From positions 1 to 41,484 of the forward strand of contig NZ_BOPG01000098.1 of the NCBI RefSeq assembly GCF_016863635.1: DNA of 41,484 nt, in the 5' to 3' direction. The position numbers were made by a program, and so were the translations under genes. The notes beneath the pieces are model-generated. The model was not told the origin of the DNA, ran no database searches, and saw nothing but the letters and a program-made list of their open reading frames with translations. The DNA comes from Virgisporangium aurantiacum. Its GTDB lineage: Bacteria; Actinomycetota; Actinomycetes; Mycobacteriales; Micromonosporaceae. Below, piece by piece: positions 1-8,273 of the stretch. Numbering within the stretch: position 1 is the stretch's first letter; the number at the start of each line of letters is the position of its first letter.

Positions 1-102
1 GTAACCCTCAGACCCAACGGCAACGGCAACGTCTTCGGCATCACCACCCTCGCCAACGGCAACTTCACCCGACCACAGGTCCGATCCTGCACGGCGAGCT
101 GA
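1..102 (+). CDS. 3' end of a CBM2-like secreted protein (partial)
   Basis: The window opens inside a reading frame ending at TGA 100-102. Its last 33 residues (VTLRPNGNGN... to SCTAS) match the C-terminal end of the carbohydrate-binding domain of the next gene. Bases 1-96 are identical to 1102-1197, including every third codon position, and differ only in the last codon and stop. The upstream gene therefore probably encodes another secreted enzyme with the same binding module. Its catalytic part lies outside the window. Confidence 0.7.
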   Translation, partial: VTLRPNGNGNVFGITTLANGNFTRPQVRSCTAS

Positions 103-192
103 GACCAAGCACGAAATCCGGTGCGGCGGGCCAGGCGAGTTCTCGGCCCGCCGCACCGGAACCGGCGGAGCCGCAAGGCAAGGAGGGAACTC

Positions 193-1203
193 ATGAGACG
201 GTTGCATCTATTCGCCCGCGCCGGAGCAGCCTTGATCATCGCGGTCGGCATGGCCGCCGTCGGCATGGCGGTCGGTACAGCCCAGGCCGAATCGAACGGC
301 GGGGTCCGGGTCATGCCCCTCGGTGACTCCATCACCGACGGACTCACCGTGCCCGGCGGCTACCGCATCAACCTCTGGCAGCGACTGGTTGCCGGCGGCT
401 ACACCGTCGACTTCGTCGGATCGCAGTTCAACGGACCCGGCACCCTCGGCGACCACGACCACGAAGGCCACTCCGGCTGGCGGATCGACCAGATCGACGC
501 CAACATCGCCACCTGGATGCGTACCTCGACGCCGCGGACGGTACTGCTGCACATCGGCACCAACGACATGTTCGGCAACGCGGCCGGCGCACCCGCCCGC
601 CTTTCCACACTCATCGACCACATCACCGCGGCGGCGCCCAACGCCGAAGTCTTCGTCGCCACCATCATTCCCCTGTCGGGTGCCGACAGCGCCGTGCGCA
701 CGTTCAACGCGGCCATCCCCGGCATCGTGACGAGCAAGGTGAACGCCGGCCGGCACGTGCACCTCGTCGACATGTTCAGCGCCCTGACCACAGCCGACCT
801 CGCTGACGGCGTACATCCGAACGCGAACGGCTACAACAAGATGGCCGCCGTCTGGTACAACGCCCTGCTGTCGGTCCCAGCCAGCCTGACCGGCGGCACC
901 CCACCGTCGTCGCCACCCTCGTCGCCGGGTGGCAGTTGTACCGCGACGGTGCGCGACGGCACCCGATGGTCGGACCGGTTCAACACCGAGGTCACCGTCA
1001 CCGGCACCAACACCTGGACCGTCGTCCTCGCCCTCACCTCACCCCAGACCGTGTCCTCGACGTGGAACAGCACCTACACCTTCGACGCCACCACACGACT
1101 GGTAACCCTCAGACCCAACGGCAACGGCAACGTCTTCGGCATCACCACCCTCGCCAACGGCAACTTCACCCGACCACAGGTCCGATCCTGCACGGCGGCG
1201 TAG
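193..1203 (+). CDS. Secreted SGNH/GDSL hydrolase with C-terminal CBM2-like domain
   Basis: A 336-residue exported esterase/lipase-type hydrolase, probably acting on acylated plant polysaccharide. ATG 193 is chosen because AAGGAGG lies 6-7 bases upstream. Residues 1-32 are a signal peptide (MRR, hydrophobic core, TAQA/E cleavage). The SGNH blocks are visible: GDSITDG (catalytic Ser near residue 46), GTND (block III) and DGVHPNANGY with the Asp-His pair (block V). A Ser/Pro linker (PPSSPPSSPGGS) leads into about 88 residues bracketed by two Cys (near 249 and 333) with Trp residues spaced as in CBM2 cellulose-binding modules. The family is known for deacetylation of polysaccharides, but the exact substrate cannot be read. 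The gene is tandem with a gene carrying the same tail. Confidence 0.85.
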   Translation: MRRLHLFARAGAALIIAVGMAAVGMAVGTAQAESNGGVRVMPLGDSITDGLTVPGGYRINLWQRLVAGGYTVDFVGSQFNGPGTLGDHDHEGHSGWRIDQIDANIATWMRTSTPRTVLLHIGTNDMFGNAAGAPARLSTLIDHITAAAPNAEVFVATIIPLSGADSAVRTFNAAIPGIVTSKVNAGRHVHLVDMFSALTTADLADGVHPNANGYNKMAAVWYNALLSVPASLTGGTPPSSPPSSPGGSCTATVRDGTRWSDRFNTEVTVTGTNTWTVVLALTSPQTVSSTWNSTYTFDATTRLVTLRPNGNGNVFGITTLANGNFTRPQVRSCTAA

Positions 1204-1204
1204 G

Positions 1205-3205
1205 TCAGGACCGCAGGGCGTCGCGGAGGGCGGCGCGGGCCGTGATGCCGAGCTTGGGAAAGATCTGGTAGAGGTGCGTCCCGACGGTGCGCGGCGAGAT
1301 CTGCAGCCGTAGCCCGATCTCCTTGTTGGTCAGGCCGGCGGCGGCGAGCCGGGCGATCTCGTACTGCTGGGGTGACAGGCGGGGGTCCGGTGCGGTGAGC
1401 CGGGCGCCCGGCATACCCGACGCGCGGAGTTCGCTGTTGGCGCGGTCGGCCCATGGCGCCGCACCGAGGTGGGTGAAGGTCCGGGCGGCAGCGGTGAGAT
1501 GCTCGCGCGCCGCCCGGGTCGCCTTGACCCGCCGGAGGTGTTCGCCGTAGGCGAGCCGGATGCGGGCGAGGTCGAAGGGCCAGGCCTCGGCTTCGGGCGA
1601 GGTGGTCGCGCGGCCGAACCGGTCGTCGTCCGCGGCCATCGCCGCCGCGCCGTGCGTCACCATCGCCAGTCGCCGCGAGATCGCGGGGACGCGCGCACGG
1701 CGAGTTCCTCCGCGCGGTCGTTGTCGCCGCGCGTGGCCGCGAGCATGCCTTGCCGGTGCCGGAACAGCTGGGCGAGCAGACGGTAGCCGAGCCTGTCACT
1801 GAGTTCCAGGCCGTCCGCGGCGAGGCGACCGGCCCCGTCCCATTCGCCGGTTTCGTAGCGGTGGCCGCTCAGGACGTTCATCGCGTGGATGGCCAGCGCC
1901 GGCGGGCCGGCGTCCACCAGTCGGCGGAGGGCCGGAACGCACCCCTCGACGCGGCCGACGTACATGGCAGCGGTGCCGATCCGGACCACCTCGACCGGGT
2001 CGGTCACCGTGTCGAGCCGGCCGACGGCGTCGTCGAGCCGGCGCAGGACCGGGCGCCCGGCCGGCAGCGCGGTGCCCGCAGGATCGGCGAGGCAGGTCAT
2101 CAGCAGCGACAACGACTCCGGCACCACGCGGCCCGAATGCGCGACCGCCCGTGCGAGCGGTTCCCACAGGTCGCCGCTGCCTCCGAAGAAGCTGGTCCAG
2201 GCGAGCGAGTAGAAGCACTCCAGCAGGACGCCGTCCGGGATGTCGGGCCGGTGCAGCGCCGTTTCCACGGCGTCCATCAGCAGGCGGTGGACGGAGCCGG
2301 CGTCGCCGTTGCCGCTGAGCAGCAGATGGTGCCCCGTGGCCAGCGCCGTGGCCAGCGCCGTCGGGAGGTTCGCCGCCTCCGCGTCTGTGGTCGGGGCCGG
2401 GGCCGCGCGGAGATCGCCGAGCAGTCGCGGCACGTCGGTGAGGCGTCCGGTCGCGTCGGCGCCGAGGTAGGCGGTCATGCCGGCGCGGCGGTCGCGGCCG
2501 TCCGGGCTGAGGGTGGACGCGCGCAGCAGCGCGTCGACGGCGCCGGCGACGTCACCCCGAACCCGCGCCCGGTCGGCCGACCCCTCCAGCAGACCGGCGA
2601 CGCGCGCGTCCGGTCCGATCGCCGCGTGCGCCAGGTGCCAGGCGACGCGGTCGGGATCCTGGCCGGGCCGGCGCGCCAGCGTTTCGTGAGCACGCCGCCG
2701 GTCGCCGGCGCCGGACTGTTCCACGACCGCCACGCGGATCAGGGGGTGCCGGAACACGGGGTGCGCGCCGCCGGGGGTTCAGGTCCAGCAGGCCGGCGTC
2801 ACGGGCCTGCCGGACCGCGTCGGTCACGGGCGGTCCGGGAAGGGCCGTCAGGTCACCGTCGCCGTCGAGCGCCAGCAGGAGCAGCACGTCGCGGACCGGC
2901 GTCGGGAGCCCGGCCACGGGGGAGCCGAATGTGACCCGCAGCCGCCGGCTCAGCGGGAGCGTCGCGGGCAACGGAGCGGTTCCCGACCGCTGGGCCTCGG
3001 TGAGCGCGGCCGGCAGTTCCCGTAGCGCCAGCGGGTTGCCGCAGGCGTCGGCCAGGATCCGCGTGCGCACCGCCGGTGACAGGTCGGGGAACCGGTCCCG
3101 CAGGAGCGCCACGGCCGACCCGACGTCGAGCGGCGCGAGCGGGTGGATCCGCGCGCCGACCGACACACGCTCCGCGTGGTCGCAGGTGTCAATGCGCGGC
3201 GCGAA
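1205..3205 (-). pseudogene. Decayed LuxR-family (ATPase/TPR/HTH) regulator
   Basis: Three frame pieces together resemble a large LAL-type LuxR regulator. The piece nearest 3205 reads LAPLDVGSAVALL ... CGNPLALRELPAAL, the part after the P-loop. The middle piece (about 2757-1665) starts FRHPLIRVAVVEQSGAGDRRRAHE. The last piece (1663-1205) ends in a GerE-type HTH (LSPQQYEIARLAAAGLTNKEIG ... SPRTVGTHLYQIFPKLGI). The lesions are loss of the N-terminal Walker A region, a one-base gain in a G5 run at 2773-2777 (C5 on the coding strand), and a frame change near 1690 where roughly a hundred residues usually found in the family are missing. It cannot make a normal regulator. The breakpoint with an integrase fragment lies around 3166-3240. 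Confidence 0.75.
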
Positions 3206-3529
3206 CTGGGCAGCCGGCGCGGTTTGGTGATCTGGTGTGGGGCTGGCCGACGGGGTGATCAGCCCATCGGCGATCGCCCGGGCGAAGAACGCCCGGGCGG
3301 CGGCGATCATGTGCTCGCCTGAGTGGCGGCCGCCGCGGCCGTTGCGTCGCGGCACCGCTCGGGCGATAGCGTCGTGTTGCAGCGCGGCGATGTCGGTGGC
3401 GGAGATGGTGTCCAGGCGGCGTTCGCCCCACCGCGCCGCCATCCGGGCCCAGTAGTTGCCGTAGGTGCGCGCGGCGCCGGGGCCGACCGCCGCGATCACC
3501 GTCGGCAGGTACTCCGCGACCGTGGGCAT
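3206..3529 (-). pseudogene. N-terminal fragment of a tyrosine-type integrase
   Basis: ATG 3529 starts MPTVAEYLPTVIAAVG. The approximately 95-residue SAM-like core-binding domain (RTYGNYWARM, ERRLDTISATDIAAL, SGEHMIAAARAFFARAIADGL) matches a widespread actinobacterial site-specific integrase. The catalytic domain with its R-H-R-Y residues is absent. Around residues 95-122 the frame runs straight into LuxR-regulator sequence, giving an in-frame chimera. It follows the small ORF and AbrB-like gene in the order normally seen for this integrase, so the module was once complete and was cut by a deletion or recombination. Confidence 0.7.
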
Positions 3530-3544
3530 GGCGACGCCGCCCGC

Positions 3545-3628
3545 CTAGGCGGTTTGCAGGTCGGCGACGGTCACGCCCAACTGCGCCAGCACCGTGCGTG
3601 CCTGCGCGACCCGCTGCGGCTCAGCCAT
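3545..3628 (-). CDS. Small 27-residue protein between AbrB-like gene and integrase
   Basis: A short frame (MAEPQRVAQARTVLAQLGV... to DLQTA, stop at 3545-3547) starts at ATG 3628, overlaps the end of the AbrB-like gene by 8 bases and ends 15 bases before the integrase start. From memory, actinobacterial copies of this trio carry the same short reading frame in this place. The sequence looks helical, and no function is known to me. Compact spacing and translational overlap suggest one transcript. It may be a remnant, since the integrase downstream is broken. Confidence 0.5.
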   Translation of the reverse strand: MAEPQRVAQARTVLAQLGVTVADLQTA

Positions 3629-4115
3629 CGTCGCGGATCTCCGGCTGCCGATCGTAGTGCTCGGCCAGTAGGTGAGCGATGAGCGCTGGCGGGTGCACGA
3701 TCAGCAGGCCCTCCCTGGGCACCGCGAACAGCGCCACCCGCGCCTGCGCGTCGAGGCCCGCCAGCATCCGCGCCGACACCGGCAGTGTCAGCTCGCCACG
3801 GCTGCCCACCGCTTGCCGGCCCGCCGCAGAAGAACCGAACACGACAGCGTCGACTCCCACGCGCACCTCGACGCGATGCCCCGGCGGCCACGCCAGTGCT
3901 GCCAGCAGCGAGTGTGAGCAGAACCGCCCGGACGCGTCCAGACGCGCCACGTCGATCAGAAACAGGTTAGATCCGGCATCGGCGGGCAAACTCAGCCCTG
4001 GCAGCGCCGGCACCGACAGTGGAACCGGCGGCGCGGAACGCCGTGTCGCAGGCGGGACCAGCGCCCCGATCAGCTGCTCAGGACGGGCGGCGGCCGGCTC
4101 CGTAGACGAGCCCAT
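3621..4115 (-). CDS. AbrB/SpoVT-like DNA-binding protein (integrase-associated)
   Basis: About 164 residues from ATG 4115 (an ATG nine bases upstream at 4124 is equally possible). The C-terminal half (RVEVRVGVDAVVF ... GSRGELTLPVSARMLAGL ... EGLLIVHP) has the swapped-hairpin pattern of AbrB/MazE domains, repeated twice; the N-terminal third is Pro/Ala-rich. The family occurs as the first gene of an AbrB-small protein-integrase trio in many actinomycetes and probably regulates or assists the recombinase. Here the gene itself looks intact while the integrase is truncated, so its original partner is gone. Confidence 0.6.
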   Translation of the reverse strand: MGSSTEPAAARPEQLIGALVPPATRRSAPPVPLSVPALPGLSLPADAGSNLFLIDVARLDASGRFCSHSLLAALAWPPGHRVEVRVGVDAVVFGSSAAGRQAVGSRGELTLPVSARMLAGLDAQARVALFAVPREGLLIVHPPALIAHLLAEHYDRQPEIRDDG

Positions 4116-4168
4116 GCGGCACATCGTCCACCGAGCCAGGGATGGGAACCCGGACGAACGACTAAGTA

Positions 4169-4197
4169 AGATCGCCCGACGGGCCGCAGCCTCTCGG
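4169..4197. repeat. Hairpin-forming repeat, copy 1
   Basis: Bases 4169-4185 (AGATCGCCCGACGGGCC) are identical to 20274-20290, and the following bases remain similar. The segment can fold with the downstream GCC/TCGG, imperfectly here and better in the second copy. It lies just upstream of the AbrB-like gene, in sequence with no other gene. Confidence 0.45.
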
Positions 4198-4309
4198 TCC
4201 ACCACAGCGGGAATGGCGTGCGTGTGTCGTTGCGCCCCTCGTACCGGACCTGGCCGCGTTCTGCGAGAGTCGTTGATGTCGTCCAGGTGGGGACGGATTT
4301 GCGGAAAGG

Positions 4310-5030
4310 TTGCGCTGGACCGGATGGTCCGTCCTTGCCGCGGCTTGTGCACTGGCTGGGATTGCGGTTTGGATACAGGCGTGGTCGGCGGCGGTCGTCG
4401 TGGCGGCGGTCGGGCTGCTGACGGCGCGCGGCTCGGCGGTGTTGCAGGACTCGGACATGCAGAGGCCGGAGCCATCGACCGTGACGTCGGGCCTGAGGTC
4501 GTGAAGACGCCGCTTTCGGACCGATGCGTGCTGATCGTGGGTGAGTCGACGGCTGGCAAGAGCCGGCTGGCCAGCGAGACGGTAAGGCGGCGCTACGGTC
4601 GCCTCCGGCTGGTTGAGCCGCTGGTCCGTGCCGGTGTCCCGGCAGCGGTGCAGCTGGTCGTCGGTGCCGGCAGGTGCGTGCTGTGGCTGGACGACGTCGA
4701 ACGCTTCTTGGGTGAGAACGGGCTGGGGCGCCACCACCTCGACGCGATCCGTAACGCGGGAGGGGAACGCTATGTGGTGGCGACGATCCGGGCCGAGGAG
4801 TACGTCCGTTTCGCCGTACCTGCCGGCGGGCGGCAGCCGGTCTCGACCGAGGCCGGTCGCGATGGCTGGGACGTGCTGAAGCGGATCACTCGCGTGGATC
4901 TTTCGCGTCGTTGGTCGCCGGCGGAGCTGATCCGACCTGCTGAGTACGGAGACGATCCACGGATCGTGTCTGCGCTACCGCACACGGACGAGTTCGGGCT
5001 GGCGTCGAGCGGGCGGATCGACGGACATAC
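4310..5030 (+). pseudogene. Remnant of a membrane-anchored P-loop ATPase
   Basis: Two pieces in different frames. Frame one, from TTG 4310 after GGAAAGG, encodes two hydrophobic helices (WSVLAAACALAGIAVWI and SAAVVVAAVGLLTA). Frame two, from about 4510, encodes a P-loop ATPase core with Walker A GESTAGKS, Walker B CVLWLDDVERFL, a sensor-like VVATIRAEEY and DDPRIVSALPHTDEFGLA. From memory of the family (large actinobacterial ATPases with TM helices, this ATPase core and TPR repeats), a linker of tens of residues and the whole C-terminal repeat region are missing. After DEFGLA the homology stops and the frame continues into unrelated sequence. It is a relic rather than a working protein. Confidence 0.55.
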
Positions 5031-5140
5031 GGGGATGGTGGTGGTTGCGAAGAGGCTCCCGGGAATGCTGGACGGTGGCGTGTTCGGGTGCGGTTCCTGC
5101 ACCCGGCTGCGGGTCGAGTCACGTACGTCATGATCTTTGC

Positions 5141-5520
5141 GTGGAGTCGGATGTGGTGTCGGACGGTGAAGCCGTCGGTCCGGCCGTGCCGGGCGGGTGG
5201 CTTGCACCGTTGGCGTGGTCGATGGGGTTCGTCGGGGCGCCGTTCGAGGTGGTCTGTGACCGGTTGATCGCATGGCGCCTGGGCCTCGGTGCCGATCTGA
5301 CCGAGTGAGGTGACCTGGCGGCGTGGCCGGCATGCGTCGAGTCGCTGGAGCCCTTGGAGGCGCCGTGGACGACCGAGCTGTTGGTGGCCCACGGCGCCAC
5401 GTGGACCGCCTATGTCAACAACTTCATTCACGGCGTGACCCGTGGCCGCGTGCGGTGGGTGGTTGCCAGGTATCAGCCGATGACCGCCGTGGGACATGCC
5501 GCGGCTGTCAGGCGTGTCGG
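5141..5520 (+). pseudogene. Unknown conserved protein interrupted by an in-frame stop
   Basis: GTG 5141 opens VESDVVSDGEAVG ... PGGWLAPLAWSMGFVGAPFEVVCDRLIAW and stops at TGA 5306-5308. The same frame continues without shift as GDLAAWPACVESLEPLEAPWTTELLVAHGATWTAYVNNF ... RWVVARYQPMTAVGHA. The two halves read as one soluble alpha/beta protein split by a point nonsense change. The frame blends near 5520 into a dehydrogenase fragment. I do not recognise a named family. Confidence 0.45.
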
Positions 5521-5549
5521 CCGAGGTGCCGGCGCGGGACTGCATGCCC

Positions 5550-5676
5550 CGAACCCGACCGGCCGCGTCGCCGACCCGGCGGAGATCGCAGGCCGGTCGC
5601 CTATCTGCTCAGCGACGAAGCCGCGTTCATCACCGGCGCCGCGATAGCCATCGCCGGCGGAATGACCGTGCGGTAG
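5550..5676 (+). pseudogene. C-terminal fragment of a short-chain dehydrogenase
   Basis: The last about 40 residues of an SDR-family oxidoreductase are present in two frames. NPTGRVADPAEIAG lies in one frame, and after a shift near 5590 it continues PVAYLLSDEAAFITGAAIAIAGGMTVR to the TAG at 5674-5676. The D-G-G motif near the end of most SDRs appears as AGG. No Rossmann N-terminus or YxxxK catalytic motif is present. Confidence 0.65.
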
Positions 5677-5738
5677 AAGCTTGAGTCACCGGCGGGGCCA
5701 CGAGAGTATGGGATCCTGTCGATTGCGTGGGAGGTTCC

Positions 5739-6467
5739 GTGGCGGAGGAACGCGCGAAGCTGTTGCCGTTCTACCTGGTCGTCGACGTGTCCGCGTCGAT
5801 GGCGGGGGCGAACATCGCGGCGGTGAACGAAATCGCGCCCCGGATGATCGACACACTGGCGCAGAATCCCATTCTCACTGACAAGATCCGGTTCGCGCTG
5901 CTCGACTTCTCCGACGAGGCACAGGTGCGGGTTCCGCTGTGTGATCTGCTGACACAGCCGAGCCTGCCCCGATTGGAAACCCGGGCCGGAACCTCGTTCG
6001 CCGCGCCGTTGCGGTTGCTGCGTACCGAGATCGCCACCAACGTCAGGCAGCTGAAGGCCGACAACTACAGCGTCCACCGGCCGGCGGTGTTCTTTCTGAC
6101 CGACGGGCTGCCCACCGACGAATGGCACGACGAGTTCCGCAACCTGACCGCGTACGACCCCGCCACCAGGTCCGGCTTCCCCACGTACCCCAACATCATC
6201 CCGTTCGGCGTCGCGGACGCCGATCCCCACACCCTGACCGAGTTGATCCATCCGAAGTCGGGGAACAAGCGGATGAAGATGTTCATGATGGACGAGGGGA
6301 ACGACCCGTCGCAGGCCATCCGGGCCATGGCCGAGGTGATGATCTCCAGCGTGCTGGCATCGGGGATGAGCCTGGCCGAGGGCGGCTCCGGGCTCCTGTT
6401 GCCGGCCGACGACCTGGTACCGAAGGGCATCCACGGATACACCGCCGACGACGATGACTTCGTCTGA
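5739..6467 (+). CDS. VWA-domain protein, TerY-like (first gene of signalling triad)
   Basis: A 242-residue cytoplasmic von Willebrand A protein. GTG 5739 is preferred over GTG 5727 because GGGAGG lies 4 bases upstream. The MIDAS metal site is complete: DVSASM at 16-21, a Thr in AGTSFAAPL and an Asp in FFLTDGLPTDE. The length and the plain VWA architecture match TerY proteins. It overlaps the next gene by 14 bases. VWA + PP2C + kinase is the known TerY-P triad of tellurite/stress-type systems (Anantharaman, Iyer and Aravind). Its role is inferred to be a metal-dependent scaffold that is phosphorylated and dephosphorylated by the two partners. Confidence 0.85.
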   Translation: MAEERAKLLPFYLVVDVSASMAGANIAAVNEIAPRMIDTLAQNPILTDKIRFALLDFSDEAQVRVPLCDLLTQPSLPRLETRAGTSFAAPLRLLRTEIATNVRQLKADNYSVHRPAVFFLTDGLPTDEWHDEFRNLTAYDPATRSGFPTYPNIIPFGVADADPHTLTELIHPKSGNKRMKMFMMDEGNDPSQAIRAMAEVMISSVLASGMSLAEGGSGLLLPADDLVPKGIHGYTADDDDFV

Positions 6468-7374
6468 TCCGGTATGGCGCGGGTGCTCCGTTCCCTACGT
6501 CGTGGGGGAGGAGGGCGCGGCGGCGCAACGGGTCGTGGCGCGGCCCGCCGTCGATTTTCCGGAGCAGCGCGACATCGTGGTCGACGGCGTCACCTTCCAT
6601 AACGACGCCGGGGAACCCGTCGCGCAGGTGCGGGCCGCGAGCATCCGCGGCCTCAGCCATCGCTACTACGGCAAACCCCGGCAGGACGCATACGCGTTCC
6701 GCGCCACTGCGGACGGCCACTGGCTCGTGGTGGCCGTGGCGGACGGCGTCTCGGCCGGGGCCTACTCGCACATGGCGGCCGAGATCGTCACCGACGTGGG
6801 GTGCCGACTGCTGGCCGAGCGCGGGGCGGATCAGGTCGACTGGGACCGCCTGCTGCGCGACCTCGCCTCCTGGATCCTGGCGCGGGGCCGGGCCGTGATC
6901 GTGGCGGAGGCCGAACTCAGCGATCGGGAGGTGGCCGAGCACATGTCGGCCACCGCGTTGTTCGCGGTCGTCGCGCTCCGCCCGTCCGAATCCGACGCGC
7001 GGTCGGTGCACTGTCTCGCGGTGGGCGACACCGGCGCGTGGATCCTCGGGCCCGGTCAGGAGTCGCCGTGGCGGGCGGTCACGGGTCAGAAGGCCGACGA
7101 GGACGGCGTCGCGTCGTCGGCGACCTTGGCGTTGCCGCTCACGGTGGTCGCTCCGACAGCAGCCAAGGCCGAGACGCTGACGCCGGGCACGGCGCTGGTC
7201 CTGGTGACCGACGGAATCGGTGACCCACTGGGCGACGGCACCGGCGAGGTCGGCCGTTTCCTGGCCACGATGTGGGCCCGGCCGCCGTCCGCGCTGGAGT
7301 TCGCGGCCCAGGTCGACTTCGCCCGGCGCAGCTACGACGACGACCGGACCGCGGTGGTGGTGTGGGTGCCCTGA
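6454..7374 (+). CDS. PP2C-type Ser/Thr phosphatase (second gene of triad)
   Basis: A 306-residue phosphatase with the metal-binding aspartates of PP2C still visible: QDAYAF, VADGVSAGAYS, LVTDGIGDPLG and DDRTAVVVWV. Additional family motifs are SATALFAVVAL and VGDTGAWIL. The DGxGG loop is changed to DGVSAG, as I recall for phosphatases of TerY-P triads. The ATG lies inside the VWA gene, and its TGA overlaps the kinase ATG (TGATG), so the three proteins are translated together. It is probably the antagonist of the adjacent kinase. There is no membrane segment or sensor domain. Confidence 0.85.
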   Translation: MTSSDPVWRGCSVPYVVGEEGAAAQRVVARPAVDFPEQRDIVVDGVTFHNDAGEPVAQVRAASIRGLSHRYYGKPRQDAYAFRATADGHWLVVAVADGVSAGAYSHMAAEIVTDVGCRLLAERGADQVDWDRLLRDLASWILARGRAVIVAEAELSDREVAEHMSATALFAVVALRPSESDARSVHCLAVGDTGAWILGPGQESPWRAVTGQKADEDGVASSATLALPLTVVAPTAAKAETLTPGTALVLVTDGIGDPLGDGTGEVGRFLATMWARPPSALEFAAQVDFARRSYDDDRTAVVVWVP

Positions 7375-8273
7375 TGGACGTCGAACTCAGCCGGGCCGAT
7401 CTCGGCCGGATCGGCGACAAGCTCGGCGCGGGCGGCCAGGCCGTGGTGTATCGCCTGCCGGACCTGCGCCTGCCCGACGACCGCCGGGAGTTGGCGTACA
7501 AGGAGTACCGGCCGGGGCACGCACCGCCGGTCGGCATGAAAGCCATCGTGAGCAAGCGGACGGGTCTGACGGCCACCAACCGCGCCAAGCTCGACTCGAT
7601 CGCGGTGTGGCCGGTGCGCGCGGTCCGCGACGGCGACCGGAACTGCGGCGTAGTGCTGCCGGTGATTCCCGCGGAGTTCTTCCAGTCCCGGCGCCTGCCG
7701 GGTTCCGGCGCGTCCAGCCGCGATCCGCGGGAGGTGCAGAACCTGTTCGTCGCACCGTCGTTGGCCGAGCGGGTCGGGATGCCGCTGGTGCCGCTGAAGC
7801 ACCGGTACGCGATCTGCCGCGACCTCGCCGACGCGTTGGCCTTCCTGCACCGGCACGGCGTCGTCTTCGGCGACATCAACGCCAAGAACGTCCTGTTCCG
7901 TAAGGCCACGCGGGCCACCGTGATGCTCGTCGACTGTGACGCCGTGCGGTTCAGGGGCAGCGCGGCTGTGACGCGTCAGCTCAACGCCCCGGACTGGGAA
8001 CCGCCGGAAGGCGGGGGAGTGCTCACCGAGGCGACCGACCTTTTCAAGCTCGGCCTGGCGGTGCTGCGGGTGCTCAATCCCGGCGCCCAGGCCTCCACCT
8101 CACGGGACCCGCGCCGCGCCGACCCGTTGCTGACGATCGGCAAGGGCCGGGAACTGCTGCGGGCGGCCCTGTCGGCCGACCCCCGGCAACGCCCCGCCGC
8201 CGTCCAGTGGCGCAACTACTTCGCCGACCTCGCCGGAATGGAGCCGACGGAACTGCTCCGCCGCCTCTCATGA
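7374..8273 (+). CDS. Divergent protein kinase of the TerY-P type
   Basis: A 299-residue kinase-fold protein. Visible motifs are a glycine loop LGAGGQAVVYRL (about 17-28), the lysine of AYKEYR, a catalytic loop FGDINAKNV in which HRD has become FGD while Asp and Asn remain, and DCD in place of DFG. Long inserts lie between the N- and C-lobes. No transmembrane or sensor part follows, unlike standard PknB-type kinases. These features, and its position after the VWA and PP2C genes, match the kinase of the TerY-P triad. The gene ends tail to tail with the acidic-protein gene, with a 6-base overlap. Confidence 0.8.
   Translation: MDVELSRADLGRIGDKLGAGGQAVVYRLPDLRLPDDRRELAYKEYRPGHAPPVGMKAIVSKRTGLTATNRAKLDSIAVWPVRAVRDGDRNCGVVLPVIPAEFFQSRRLPGSGASSRDPREVQNLFVAPSLAERVGMPLVPLKHRYAICRDLADALAFLHRHGVVFGDINAKNVLFRKATRATVMLVDCDAVRFRGSAAVTRQLNAPDWEPPEGGGVLTEATDLFKLGLAVLRVLNPGAQASTSRDPRRADPLLTIGKGRELLRAALSADPRQRPAAVQWRNYFADLAGMEPTELLRRLS

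Noticed and set aside
1205..2780. Programmed frameshifting in the LuxR-type regulator
   Set aside because: There is no slippery heptamer or downstream structure, and a large deletion plus loss of the P-loop show ordinary decay.
3679..4500. The N-terminal 270 codons of a plus-strand frame that ends in the ATPase remnant
   Set aside because: They are antisense to the AbrB-like gene; the real N-terminus of the ATPase lies in another frame from 4310.
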